DNA from: Pseudoalteromonas sp. H105 | Lineage (GTDB): Bacteria; Pseudomonadota; Gammaproteobacteria; Enterobacterales; Alteromonadaceae | Length of the DNA: 64,000 nucleotides | Direction: 5' to 3' | NCBI RefSeq assembly: GCF_001469215.1 | Contig: NZ_LOFH01000001.1 | Location: 727,456-791,455, forward strand | In this document: in pieces, positions 8,740-16,143 of the stretch | Numbering within the stretch: the stretch's first letter is position 1 | How the letters are laid out: the number at the start of each line of letters is the position of its first letter | Notes under the pieces: model-generated | What the model saw: the letters and a program-made list of their open reading frames with translations, nothing else | The model's database searches: none | Told to the model about the DNA's origin: nothing | Position numbers and translations under genes: made by a program

Positions 8740-9753
8740 TTAGTCTTCACTTTCCATAAAACGCTGTAGCTGATCTTTTAGGTTAGGCGGTATACCCTTA
8801 ATCACAAGTGTATCTGTCGCTTCGTTATACATTACACGCTCACCTAAGTGTTTACGCTCAAAGCTGATGCTCACGCCACCACCGAGTCCGGAGAATTTCA
8901 CCATGCTGGTGACGGTTTTTTTATCAACTGGGAATGACTCCTCTAAATCGTAGCTCTGCTCTTTGCAAAAGCTGTCAAATGGGTTGTCGTCACCTTTTGT
9001 GAGCGCTTGTGATAGTTCACTGACATTGGCATCTTCCCCTGTGGTTACGCAGTCATTACAGTAATCAAACACTTGTTTGCGTAGGTCGTCTTTCTCTGAT
9101 TTTTCGAATTGCTGCTCAGATAGGTAATCTTCAACAGCGTTGAGCATAGCTTGGCTTTGCTGTTTTGGATCAATGCCTTCTTCACACCCTAAAAAGTCTA
9201 AAAAGAAATCAGCAACTTTTCGCCCTGCACGCCCTTTAATAAATGAAATATAGCGGTTATCTTCAGCCTGAGTATCCCAACCGGTTAAATCAATCCTCGC
9301 TGCTAACTGCATACGTGAAATATCTAAGTGACGTGATGACGCTAAATCAAGCTCAGAGGTAATTGAGTAATGCTCTTTAATATTAATCATAGCAATCAAC
9401 ATATAATCAGTGGCAACATACTGATAGTGGCAAAAAATTAAATAGCCTGTTTCATTAAATGCGTATTTATTCAACTCTTCTTTTAATACTGTTGTAGCCT
9501 GTTCCGTCATGTGCCAAAAACCAAGCTCATTATTACGGTAACTCTGCATTGCTGATGCAACCACACTATTTTTATCACCACTGAATGCGCAAAACCCTTT
9601 ACCAGGTTTACCATTGTATGCGTGATGTAATTGCTCGATGAATACAGCTACCTTTTCATTCACCATCATCTCATCGTTTCGTAAATGAATTTGCGTATCG
9701 TCGTCTTTTTTGTCTACATAATGAACGACTAATTTTTTAACATCTATTGTCAT
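8740..9753 (-). CDS. yejK: nucleoid-associated protein YejK
   Basis: YejK (NdpA) is a nucleoid-associated protein of the 37-kDa family; some members act in phage defence or chromosome packaging. The 337 residues match the family length. Recognisable segments are FIKGRAGRKVADFFLDFLGCEEG near residue 170 and VKFSGLGGGVSISFERKHLGERVMYN near residue 285, and the C-terminus is conserved. It is divergent from yejL with only 62 nt between start codons, the usual yejK/yejLM arrangement. Molecular function beyond DNA association is not evident from sequence. Confidence 0.93.
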   Translation of the reverse strand: MTIDVKKLVVHYVDKKDDDTQIHLRNDEMMVNEKVAVFIEQLHHAYNGKPGKGFCAFSGDKNSVVASAMQSYRNNELGFWHMTEQATTVLKEELNKYAFNETGYLIFCHYQYVATDYMLIAMINIKEHYSITSELDLASSRHLDISRMQLAARIDLTGWDTQAEDNRYISFIKGRAGRKVADFFLDFLGCEEGIDPKQQSQAMLNAVEDYLSEQQFEKSEKDDLRKQVFDYCNDCVTTGEDANVSELSQALTKGDDNPFDSFCKEQSYDLEESFPVDKKTVTSMVKFSGLGGGVSISFERKHLGERVMYNEATDTLVIKGIPPNLKDQLQRFMESED

Positions 9754-9815
9754 CTTTGTTTTTCACGCCTCTGGTGTTAAAATACGAGAATATAACTCTT
9801 TTATTGAACCAACTG

Positions 9816-10028
9816 ATGCCAATCTTATCAAAATATTCTAATGATGAAGTAGAACAAATCGTCGATCAGCTCATTGATGTGTTAACTGAGCACAATGCGC
9901 CGGTTGATTTAAGTCTTATGTGTTTAGGAAATTCTATCACGCATATCTTAAAAGAGCATGTGCCAACAGGGAAAAGACAAGCCGTTGCGGATAACTTTGC
10001 AAAAGCATTAGCGCAATCGGTTAAATAA
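9816..10028 (+). CDS. yejL: YejL family protein (UPF0352/DUF1414)
   Basis: This small cytoplasmic protein of 70 residues has unknown function. I set the start at the ATG at 9816 (MPILSKYSNDEVEQI), which matches the E. coli YejL start MPQISRYSDEQVEQ. The longer open frame from 9747 would overlap the yejK start and has no family match. The conserved core PVDLSLMCLGNSITHIL and the C-terminal RQAVADNFAKALAQS are present. yejM follows after 5 nt, so the two are co-transcribed. Confidence 0.9.
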   Translation: MPILSKYSNDEVEQIVDQLIDVLTEHNAPVDLSLMCLGNSITHILKEHVPTGKRQAVADNFAKALAQSVK

Positions 10029-10033
10029 ATTAT

Positions 10034-11539
10034 ATGAATTTATCGCAGCACAATCAGTTTTCGTCGAAAGCGAGCCAATTATTAAGCTGGGGCCATTGGT
10101 TTACCTTTGCTAATATTGGGTTAGTGTTACTTATTAGTTTAAGTTACTTATTTGCCGACTCCGCACCGACAACAACAATGGGCTATGTGTATATGTTAGT
10201 AACATGGCTTAGCCATACTAGCTTTATCACGTTCATTGCATTTGTGCTGACGATATTTCCACTTAGTTTAATTTTTCCCTATCCGCGGCATATACGTGGA
10301 ATGGCTGCAATTCTCGCTACTCTTGGTGCCTCGTTACTTACGTTAGATGCTTATGTTTATTTTAATTTAGGGTACCATTTAAGTAGCTCTGCGTTACCAG
10401 AAATAGTTTCATTGCTGTGGCATAGACTAACAAGTTCTCCAGCGCTCACAACCTTACTTGCAGGCGGTATTGTGATGCTTATTCTTGCCTTTCAACTATT
10501 GGCAAGTAATTATACGTGGCACCATTTAGCACGATTAAAACAGTATAAGTTTGGCCGTTATGCCACGTCTGTATTAGTCACTTGCTTTGCGTTAAGTCAC
10601 AGTATCCATATTTGGGCAGATGCAAACCTGAAGTTTGATATTACCAAGCAAGATAATGTTTTACCTTTGTCATACCCTACAACTGCAAAAAGTTTACTTG
10701 CTAAAAATGATTTACTGGATATAGAAAGCTATAAGCAAGCACATAACGTCAAACTGACGAATCAAAACATTAACTATGCACTCGCAGCCCCTTTAACTCG
10801 TTGCGAATCAAATACACAAACAAACGTTGCTATATTAGTCTTTAATGACAATGACTTACTAGAATCTTTTGCGCAACAACACGGTAAACTTTTTCAAACG
10901 GAGCAATTTCTTCAGCCAGTAAATAACCAAGATACGTTATTTAGCTTGGTATATGGTTTACCCGCTTACTACAAGCCGGCATTATTTAAAGCGCACATTA
11001 TGCCTGCATGGTCTAGCAAACAACGCGTGTTACACATGACCGGCTTTAATGAATTTGACTACATAAATGAAGTCGCGCAAAAAACACCAGCAGTACAGAT
11101 TATTAGTATAGAAAATGCTGATCTAAGCAACCTAGCCCTCATTGAAGGGACTCATATTTATGCGTTTAGTCTCGCGAAACAAAGCAGTGATATTGTTACC
11201 ACTTCAAGGCTTTACAGTTCGGATAAGAAAATAACCCGTATAGAAGGATTAATTCAGCCAAGCGATATAATTGCTACTAGTGTGGGTAAGTACTTAAATT
11301 GCCCACAAATTGCAGCGCAAAGCATGTTGGGTGTAAACTTATACGATAAAAAAGATGATACCGGCGTTACTTACTCTCAAGGTGTTTTAATTGCTTACAA
11401 AAAAGACCGGATCACATTAATTGATTCTGATGGTAATTATAAGAATGTCTCTGCTGCTCAGGGCTTTTCAATTGAGCAAGGGTTGGATATTCCGTTTTTG
11501 GTCAGTAGTATCAAAAAATTAAAAGCATTTACTGACTAG
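10034..11539 (+). CDS. yejM: YejM/PbgA-like inner-membrane protein with reduced periplasmic domain
   Basis: YejM (PbgA) senses lipopolysaccharide at the inner membrane and tunes LpxC turnover through LapB. The N-terminal DUF3413 membrane part is clear, with about five hydrophobic segments between residues 15 and 190 and the following WADANLKFDITKQDNVLPLSYPTTAKSLLAKNDLLD linker region. The protein has only 501 residues against about 586 in E. coli. Its periplasmic part aligns loosely with the sulfatase-like fold but lacks recognisable counterparts of the central TxGxTxG-like and SHGH-like segments. The end retains IQPSDIIATSVGKYL, matching the DHTDLMTTL region, and YSQG. Function in LPS sensing is probable but the lost region makes it uncertain. 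It follows yejL by 5 nt. Confidence 0.82.
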   Translation: MNLSQHNQFSSKASQLLSWGHWFTFANIGLVLLISLSYLFADSAPTTTMGYVYMLVTWLSHTSFITFIAFVLTIFPLSLIFPYPRHIRGMAAILATLGASLLTLDAYVYFNLGYHLSSSALPEIVSLLWHRLTSSPALTTLLAGGIVMLILAFQLLASNYTWHHLARLKQYKFGRYATSVLVTCFALSHSIHIWADANLKFDITKQDNVLPLSYPTTAKSLLAKNDLLDIESYKQAHNVKLTNQNINYALAAPLTRCESNTQTNVAILVFNDNDLLESFAQQHGKLFQTEQFLQPVNNQDTLFSLVYGLPAYYKPALFKAHIMPAWSSKQRVLHMTGFNEFDYINEVAQKTPAVQIISIENADLSNLALIEGTHIYAFSLAKQSSDIVTTSRLYSSDKKITRIEGLIQPSDIIATSVGKYLNCPQIAAQSMLGVNLYDKKDDTGVTYSQGVLIAYKKDRITLIDSDGNYKNVSAAQGFSIEQGLDIPFLVSSIKKLKAFTD

Positions 11540-11797
11540 AGCCTATGACCTTCCAAGGTTAAATTTGCAGTAGCCTGTTTGGTATTTAGGTAAGGCAGTG
11601 TCTGTATGGTGTGGCTATTCCCCATAAATAGGTGATAACACAGCATCAATACCCAAACCGACGGTACCCTTCGGGTTCTGTCTAAGTCAATAGACCCTAG
11701 TTTCATGTAATAAATGCTACCAGTCAAACCTACACACTTGTGATTTAATTAAAGTAGGTTATATTTCATTAAACTGTCATGGTGCAAGGAAGCCATT
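11540..11797. other. non-coding stretch with hairpin, possible dispersed repeat
   Basis: No supportable gene. A 10-bp stem with one mismatch lies at 11660-11682 (GACGGTACCC, loop TTC, GGGTTCTGTC). It is not followed by a T-run, so it is not a standard terminator. A 63-codon minus-strand frame crosses the region but looks non-coding. From memory the composition resembles short solo repeats seen in Alteromonadales; one window cannot show that. Confidence 0.35.
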
Positions 11798-12286
11798 ATG
11801 AAAAAATATATGACCCACCTACCAACTTATTTACTCGCGTTTATTGTGATATCTTCACCATGTATTGCTGCTAAGACCGACTATTATAAATGCATCACAG
11901 ACAGAGGTACTGTATTTAGCCAGTTTCCCTGTGGTTCAAATGCGACCGAGCATAAAATTAAACAAACCAACGTTGCCTTCTCTGATCCAAACACGAACCA
12001 TGTCAAAACTCTCAATGAGCTTGAAAGGCAGCAAATAATACGGAATTTCACTGCTGAAATACGCAGTAAAGAACATTCACTCACTATACTTTCCCGCGAC
12101 AGAGACCGCGCAGAGTTTAACCAACAACAAAGATTAAAACGAATATTAAGCGCTAGCGAAACTAAACGGATTGCTAAAGATATAAAAAAACAGCTTAAAG
12201 CAATTAATAAACAATACGCGAGAGATGTTAAAAAAGTAGAAAAACAGATTGAAAAACTTGAAAAAAAGCTTAAACGTTATGAATAA
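11798..12286 (+). CDS. periplasmic DUF4124-like protein with coiled coil
   Basis: The 162-residue protein carries a signal peptide (hydrophobic TYLLAFIVISSPCIAA, cleavage near residue 25). A short DUF4124-type module follows, with YYKCITDRGTVFSQFPCG, in which two cysteines probably form a disulfide in the periplasm. The rest (about 70-162) is charged and helical, ending in a Lys/Glu-rich coiled coil (VEKQIEKLEKKLKRYE). Function is unknown. The neighbour aceK starts 86 nt downstream and has its own GGAG site, so functional linkage is not implied. Confidence 0.75.
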   Translation: MKKYMTHLPTYLLAFIVISSPCIAAKTDYYKCITDRGTVFSQFPCGSNATEHKIKQTNVAFSDPNTNHVKTLNELERQQIIRNFTAEIRSKEHSLTILSRDRDRAEFNQQQRLKRILSASETKRIAKDIKKQLKAINKQYARDVKKVEKQIEKLEKKLKRYE

Positions 12287-12372
12287 ACTATTGGGTTTTA
12301 CTATTTTTTAGCATACTCTTAACAAATATAGAGCAATAACTCTACAGTCGTTTTTTAGGAGTATATTCCCCC

Positions 12373-14097
12373 ATGTACGCTCACACTATCGCTGAATTTA
12401 TTCTTAAGGGCTTTAGAAAGCATTATCAGTTATTCCAAAAAATTACAGCTCAAGCCCCGCTTGCATTTGCTGAACAAAACTGGCCACAGATGCATAAAAT
12501 TAGCCAGCTCAGAATCAGTCACTACGATGAGCGCGTAAATGAAACCATTAAACAGTTAAAAGAAGCTCACTTAACCCACACAAATCAACTTGATGAATCC
12601 TTATGGCTTGCAAGCAAACAACATTATCAACAGTTTTTGCAATTTCACCCGCAAGCTGAACTAGCTGAAACGTTTTACAACTCTGTATTTTGCCGACTTT
12701 TCCACCGCAGATACTTTAATAATAATTTCATATTTGTAGAAACGTCATTAGCCGACGCACCGGCATTACCCATAGAAGCGGAATACCGAAGTTTTTTCCC
12801 TGTAATTGATGGCCTCAAACCAACCATCAAAAAAATCATTAATCAGTTTGATTTTAAAGCCGATTTTGAAAATTTAGAACGCGATATACGGCTACTCGTT
12901 AAGGCCTTTTATAAGCAAGCGCCTGATACTCATCATAGTGCATGGCAAATGCGCTTTGATATATTACAAACGCCATTTTATAGGAATAAGGCCGCCTATA
13001 TCGTTGGACGCGTTGTATCAAGTAGTGGAATACAGCCGTTTATAATTCCTGTTTTACATCATAAATGCCACGGTCTATACCTAGACGCACTACTGACAAA
13101 CTCTTCACAGATGCGTGTTATTTTTGGCTTTGCGCGAGCTTACTTTATGGTTGAAACCCATGCCCCTTCAGCGCTAGTGCGCTTTTTAAATCAGTTAATG
13201 CCAAATAAGACCCTGGCAGAACTATACAATGCAATTGGGTTTCATAAACAAGGTAAAACAGAGTTCTACCGCGAGTTTCTTACTCATTTAACGTGCTCAG
13301 AAGATAATTTTATTATCGCCCCTGGTACCCCAGGTATGGTAATGATGGTATTTACCCTCCCTTCATTTGGCTATGTATTTAAAGTAATCAAAGATAAGTT
13401 TGGTGAAAGTAAGCCATTTGGTAGAGACACTGTTTTGAAACGCTATCAATTAGTGAAGAGTCATGACAGGGTTGGTCGTATGGCTGATACGATAGAGTAT
13501 TCTAACGTCGTATTTCCTTTATCGCGATTTGACGATAACTTACTCGCACAACTTAAGAAAACCATCGGTGGTTCAATGGTCATTGATGGTGATTTGGTGG
13601 TTATTAAGCACTTATATATAGAGCGTCGAATGACACCGCTAAACTTATTTTTAGAATCAGCCACTGAGGAGGAAGCCGTTACGGCTATTACCGAATATGG
13701 CCAAGCTCTTAAGGAGATGATTGCGGTGAATATCTTCCCTGGTGATATGCTGCTAAAAAACTTCGGCGTGAGTAATCATAAGCGGATCATCTTTTATGAT
13801 TACGATGAAGTGCAATACTTAACAGATATGAATTTTAGAGCCTTACCAAAAGCTAAAACGTATGACGACTATCTAACAAATGAGCAGAGTTACTCCGTTG
13901 CACCACAGGATGTATTTCCCGAACAGCTATGCACGTTTGTCATGCCAAATCCAAAGTATAAAGCTATTTTTACACAGACACATCCAGAATTATTAGATGT
14001 GAATTTTTGGCAGCAAGCGCAAAAAAATATAAAGAACGGTGTTGTTAGCCATATTTACCCTTATCCAAGCATACAACGGTTTACTAAGCACTGGTAA
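12373..14097 (+). CDS. aceK: isocitrate dehydrogenase kinase/phosphatase
   Basis: AceK phosphorylates and dephosphorylates isocitrate dehydrogenase and so splits carbon between the TCA cycle and the glyoxylate shunt. The 574-residue length is normal. Typical segments are IAPGTPGMVMMVFTLPSFGY near residue 315 (ATP-binding loop), FKVIKDKFG with the conserved lysine, and NIFPGDMLLKNFG with FYDYDEVQYL near residues 455-480, the kinase catalytic and metal-binding region. It is not next to aceB or aceA here. A LysR gene begins 15 nt downstream and may be co-transcribed. The start has a GGAG site. Confidence 0.95.
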   Translation: MYAHTIAEFILKGFRKHYQLFQKITAQAPLAFAEQNWPQMHKISQLRISHYDERVNETIKQLKEAHLTHTNQLDESLWLASKQHYQQFLQFHPQAELAETFYNSVFCRLFHRRYFNNNFIFVETSLADAPALPIEAEYRSFFPVIDGLKPTIKKIINQFDFKADFENLERDIRLLVKAFYKQAPDTHHSAWQMRFDILQTPFYRNKAAYIVGRVVSSSGIQPFIIPVLHHKCHGLYLDALLTNSSQMRVIFGFARAYFMVETHAPSALVRFLNQLMPNKTLAELYNAIGFHKQGKTEFYREFLTHLTCSEDNFIIAPGTPGMVMMVFTLPSFGYVFKVIKDKFGESKPFGRDTVLKRYQLVKSHDRVGRMADTIEYSNVVFPLSRFDDNLLAQLKKTIGGSMVIDGDLVVIKHLYIERRMTPLNLFLESATEEEAVTAITEYGQALKEMIAVNIFPGDMLLKNFGVSNHKRIIFYDYDEVQYLTDMNFRALPKAKTYDDYLTNEQSYSVAPQDVFPEQLCTFVMPNPKYKAIFTQTHPELLDVNFWQQAQKNIKNGVVSHIYPYPSIQRFTKHW

Positions 14098-14112
14098 ACG
14101 CAAGGACACATA

Positions 14113-15051
14113 ATGAATATCAGCAAGATAGATTTAAACTTACTCGTTTATTTAGACACGCTCTTACGTGAATGTAATGTTACGCGTGCTGCCAACCAAC
14201 TGAGTATTACTCAACCAGCAATGAGTAATGGTCTAAAACGTTTACGTAACTTATTCAATGATCCTATTTTAGTACGTACAAGTGAAGGAATGGTGCCAAC
14301 CGAAAGAGCTATTGAGTTGCAGCCTGTAATACGTGGTATATTGATGACACTTGAGGAAACACTTGCCCCTAACAGAGAATTTGAAGCTAGCCAAAGCAAG
14401 CGTGTTTTTCGCATAATGGCCAGTGATTATGCTGCCAGTACACTTGCGCCTAAATTATTGAGTAAACTTCATGAAGAAGCACCAGACACAACATTGGATA
14501 TTCTCACACCAAGCGATGTTACTTTCCATGACGTAGAAAATGGTAAAGTCGATATGGCTATCAACCGCTTCGAAAATTTACCGCAATCGTTTCATCATAA
14601 ACGGATTTGGAAAGACAGCTTTTGTTGTTTAGTCAAAGCAGACAATCCTATTATTGATAGTTTCAGCTTAGATAGCTATTTAAAAGCTCGTCATATTTGG
14701 GTGAGTAAAACAGGCTTTGGTGTGGGTGTGGGAATGGATCCAAAAGATGTGCAAAAGCTAGGGTGGGTAGATGAAGCCCTTGCTCATTTTGGCAAACATA
14801 GAAACATTGCCACTTTTACGCGTAATTACCATGTCGCGATTCACTTAGCTAAAGAGCAAAATTTAGTGGCTACACTTCCTTCTAAAGCCGCAAATATTTA
14901 CCTGGATGATAAAGGGTTAAAAATTCTAGATCCACCTTTTCCGATTCCACCTTTTGAGTTAGATATGATTTGGAGTCCATTACTCCATCGTGACGCCAGC
15001 CATATTTGGTTAAGACAAAAAGTGGCTGAGGTGGCCGAAGAATTGAAATAG
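14113..15051 (+). CDS. LysR-family transcriptional regulator
   Basis: This is a 312-residue regulator with an N-terminal winged helix (DLNLLVYLDTLLRECNVTRAANQLSITQPAMSNGLKRLR) and a C-terminal periplasmic-binding-like effector domain. The DLNLL start and QPAMSNGLKRLR recognition helix place it in the NodD/LeuO-like branch. The effector is unknown. The gap to aceK is 15 nt, so it is probably read from the same transcript. That is suggestive of a role in acetate or glyoxylate metabolism, but it is not proof. No divergent target gene is present. A 12-bp inverted repeat follows about 65 nt after the stop. Confidence 0.88.
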   Translation: MNISKIDLNLLVYLDTLLRECNVTRAANQLSITQPAMSNGLKRLRNLFNDPILVRTSEGMVPTERAIELQPVIRGILMTLEETLAPNREFEASQSKRVFRIMASDYAASTLAPKLLSKLHEEAPDTTLDILTPSDVTFHDVENGKVDMAINRFENLPQSFHHKRIWKDSFCCLVKADNPIIDSFSLDSYLKARHIWVSKTGFGVGVGMDPKDVQKLGWVDEALAHFGKHRNIATFTRNYHVAIHLAKEQNLVATLPSKAANIYLDDKGLKILDPPFPIPPFELDMIWSPLLHRDASHIWLRQKVAEVAEELK

Positions 15052-15115
15052 CACAGTTGCATACAGGTTTGTAAATTTTACTAACACCTAAGAAAATACC
15101 CTCTTAAAAAATACA

Positions 15116-15144
15116 ATGTTGATATAGTTACCCTATATCAACAT
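15116..15144. repeat. 12-bp perfect inverted repeat downstream of the LysR gene
   Basis: ATGTTGATATAG and CTATATCAACAT flank a TTACC spacer. No T-run follows, so it is either a weak transcript-end hairpin or a protein-binding palindrome. Confidence 0.6.
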
Positions 15145-15223
15145 CTTACATTATATAAATATAAAATAGCCTTTAGTCATGCTTAACTGGGTTATTGATC
15201 ATTAAACTTAAAAAGCCCATAAA

Positions 15224-15460
15224 TTGTGCGTCTCCATCAAGGGCAATATATTATTTGCTATTAAGGCACGACATACTTACACCCGCTTAGTTACCAAATT
15301 TGGTATTAATAATGATCAGACATATGCCAATGTGTTAGAAGGAATAAGGATAAAACCCCTCGCTGATATTCAGTCGGCTATAAGGAAGCACAACCACTAG
15401 ACCGTGAAGCTGCGTTATCAAACCTATTGCTTACTTTGTAACACTGTCTGGCAGAAATCC
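15224..15460 (+). pseudogene. remnant of an unidentified gene
   Basis: An open frame from a TTG at 15224 to a TAG at 15400 would encode 58 residues including ARHTYTRLVTKFG and YANVLEGIRIKPLADIQ. A second frame then reads YKEAQPLDREAALSNLLLTL before a TAA near 15441. The composition is protein-like, there is no ribosome binding site, and the frame change is consistent with decay. The stretch runs into a terminator, as a former gene would. I do not recognise the family. Confidence 0.35.
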
Positions 15461-15489
15461 GTAATATCAAAAAACAAGGTAATTACAAT

Positions 15490-15517
15490 AAACCAAGTCT
15501 AAACACTGGTTTTTTTA
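15490..15517 (+). terminator. rho-independent terminator after the gene remnant
   Basis: Stem AAACC-A-AGT / ACT-GGTTT with one bulged A and loop CTAAAC is followed by a run of T. No intact gene ends in front of it, which supports the idea of a decayed gene upstream. Confidence 0.65.
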
Positions 15518-15620
15518 TTCTTTTAAAATTATAAAAATCACTTTCGTAACAACTTAATTCAAAAAATTAATAAAAATAAAATATTTATTTAACCATGCCT
15601 TTTTTAGCCTCTGCTAGTCT

Positions 15621-15642
15621 TATTATTAGGTACCTAATAATA
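15621..15642. promoter_or_regulatory. 22-bp perfect palindrome upstream of exbD
   Basis: The half-site TATTATTAGGT is mirrored exactly, centred on GGTACC, and lies 46 bp before the exbD start. A perfect dyad of this length at this place is typical of a repressor or activator site. The binding protein is unknown. Confidence 0.55.
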
Positions 15643-15687
15643 ACCGCTGTGGCGCCGCAGCACTTTTAAAATAGGCAAGGTTCCATT

Positions 15688-16083
15688 ATGAAAAATAAAC
15701 AAAATGCACAACATAGTAATGCTGACGCTGATATGACACCAATGCTTGATATTGTGTTCATATTATTAATATTCTTTATTGTTACAACGTCGTTCGTTAA
15801 ACCTGTAGCAATTGAATTATTTAGGCCTTTAGATAAACCTAGTATTGATAAACCCACTAAGAATGCACTATTTAGTATTGATCAAAATAATGCAATTTAT
15901 TTTTCTGGCAGGCAAATAGATCTTGAGCGCGTTGCGACTAATTTAGCAATGTTTGCTGCAAAGTATTCAATTAGCTCAGTTCAAATTAAGGCAGACTCAA
16001 ACAGTCAGCACCAAACTTTGATGAGTGTGATGAATAATATAAAAGAGTACGATAATTACCCTATTGCTCTAATATCAGATTAG
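15688..16083 (+). CDS. ExbD/TolR-family proton-channel subunit (stand-alone)
   Basis: ExbD works with ExbB and TonB to pass proton-motive energy to outer-membrane receptors. The 131-residue protein has an N-terminal cytoplasmic tail, one membrane helix at about 20-42 and a periplasmic domain. The helix holds the proton-path aspartate D21 in TPMLDIVFILLIFFIV. No exbB or tonB lies beside it. Its only neighbour is the convergent STN-type TonB receptor, so it may serve that receptor using an exbB elsewhere. An AAGG site precedes the ATG. TolR is the alternative reading, but there is no tol-pal context. Confidence 0.85.
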   Translation: MKNKQNAQHSNADADMTPMLDIVFILLIFFIVTTSFVKPVAIELFRPLDKPSIDKPTKNALFSIDQNNAIYFSGRQIDLERVATNLAMFAAKYSISSVQIKADSNSQHQTLMSVMNNIKEYDNYPIALISD

Positions 16084-16092
16084 AGAGACGAA

Positions 16093-16114
16093 AAAAGGGC
16101 CATAAGGCCCTTTT
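16093..16114. terminator. bidirectional terminator between exbD and the TonB receptor
   Basis: Stem AAAAGGGCC/GGCCCTTTT with loop ATAA lies between two converging genes, with A/T runs on both sides, so it can serve both. Confidence 0.88.
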
Positions 16115-16143
16115 AAGCTAAATTACATAGGAGAATAATGTAA

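Larger units (their letters stand above)
15145..15687. other. gene-poor stretch upstream of exbD
   Basis: Together with the preceding inverted repeat this makes a 636-bp gap without an intact gene. It contains a decayed ORF (15224-15460), a terminator (15490-15517), a very AT-rich block (15517-15600) and a 22-bp palindrome (15621-15642) ahead of exbD. I see no RNA gene in it. Confidence 0.6.

Noticed and set aside
11536..11727. 63-codon minus-strand frame after yejM
   Set aside because: No clear ribosome binding site, no recognised family, and overlap with a hairpin. Treated as non-coding or part of a repeat.
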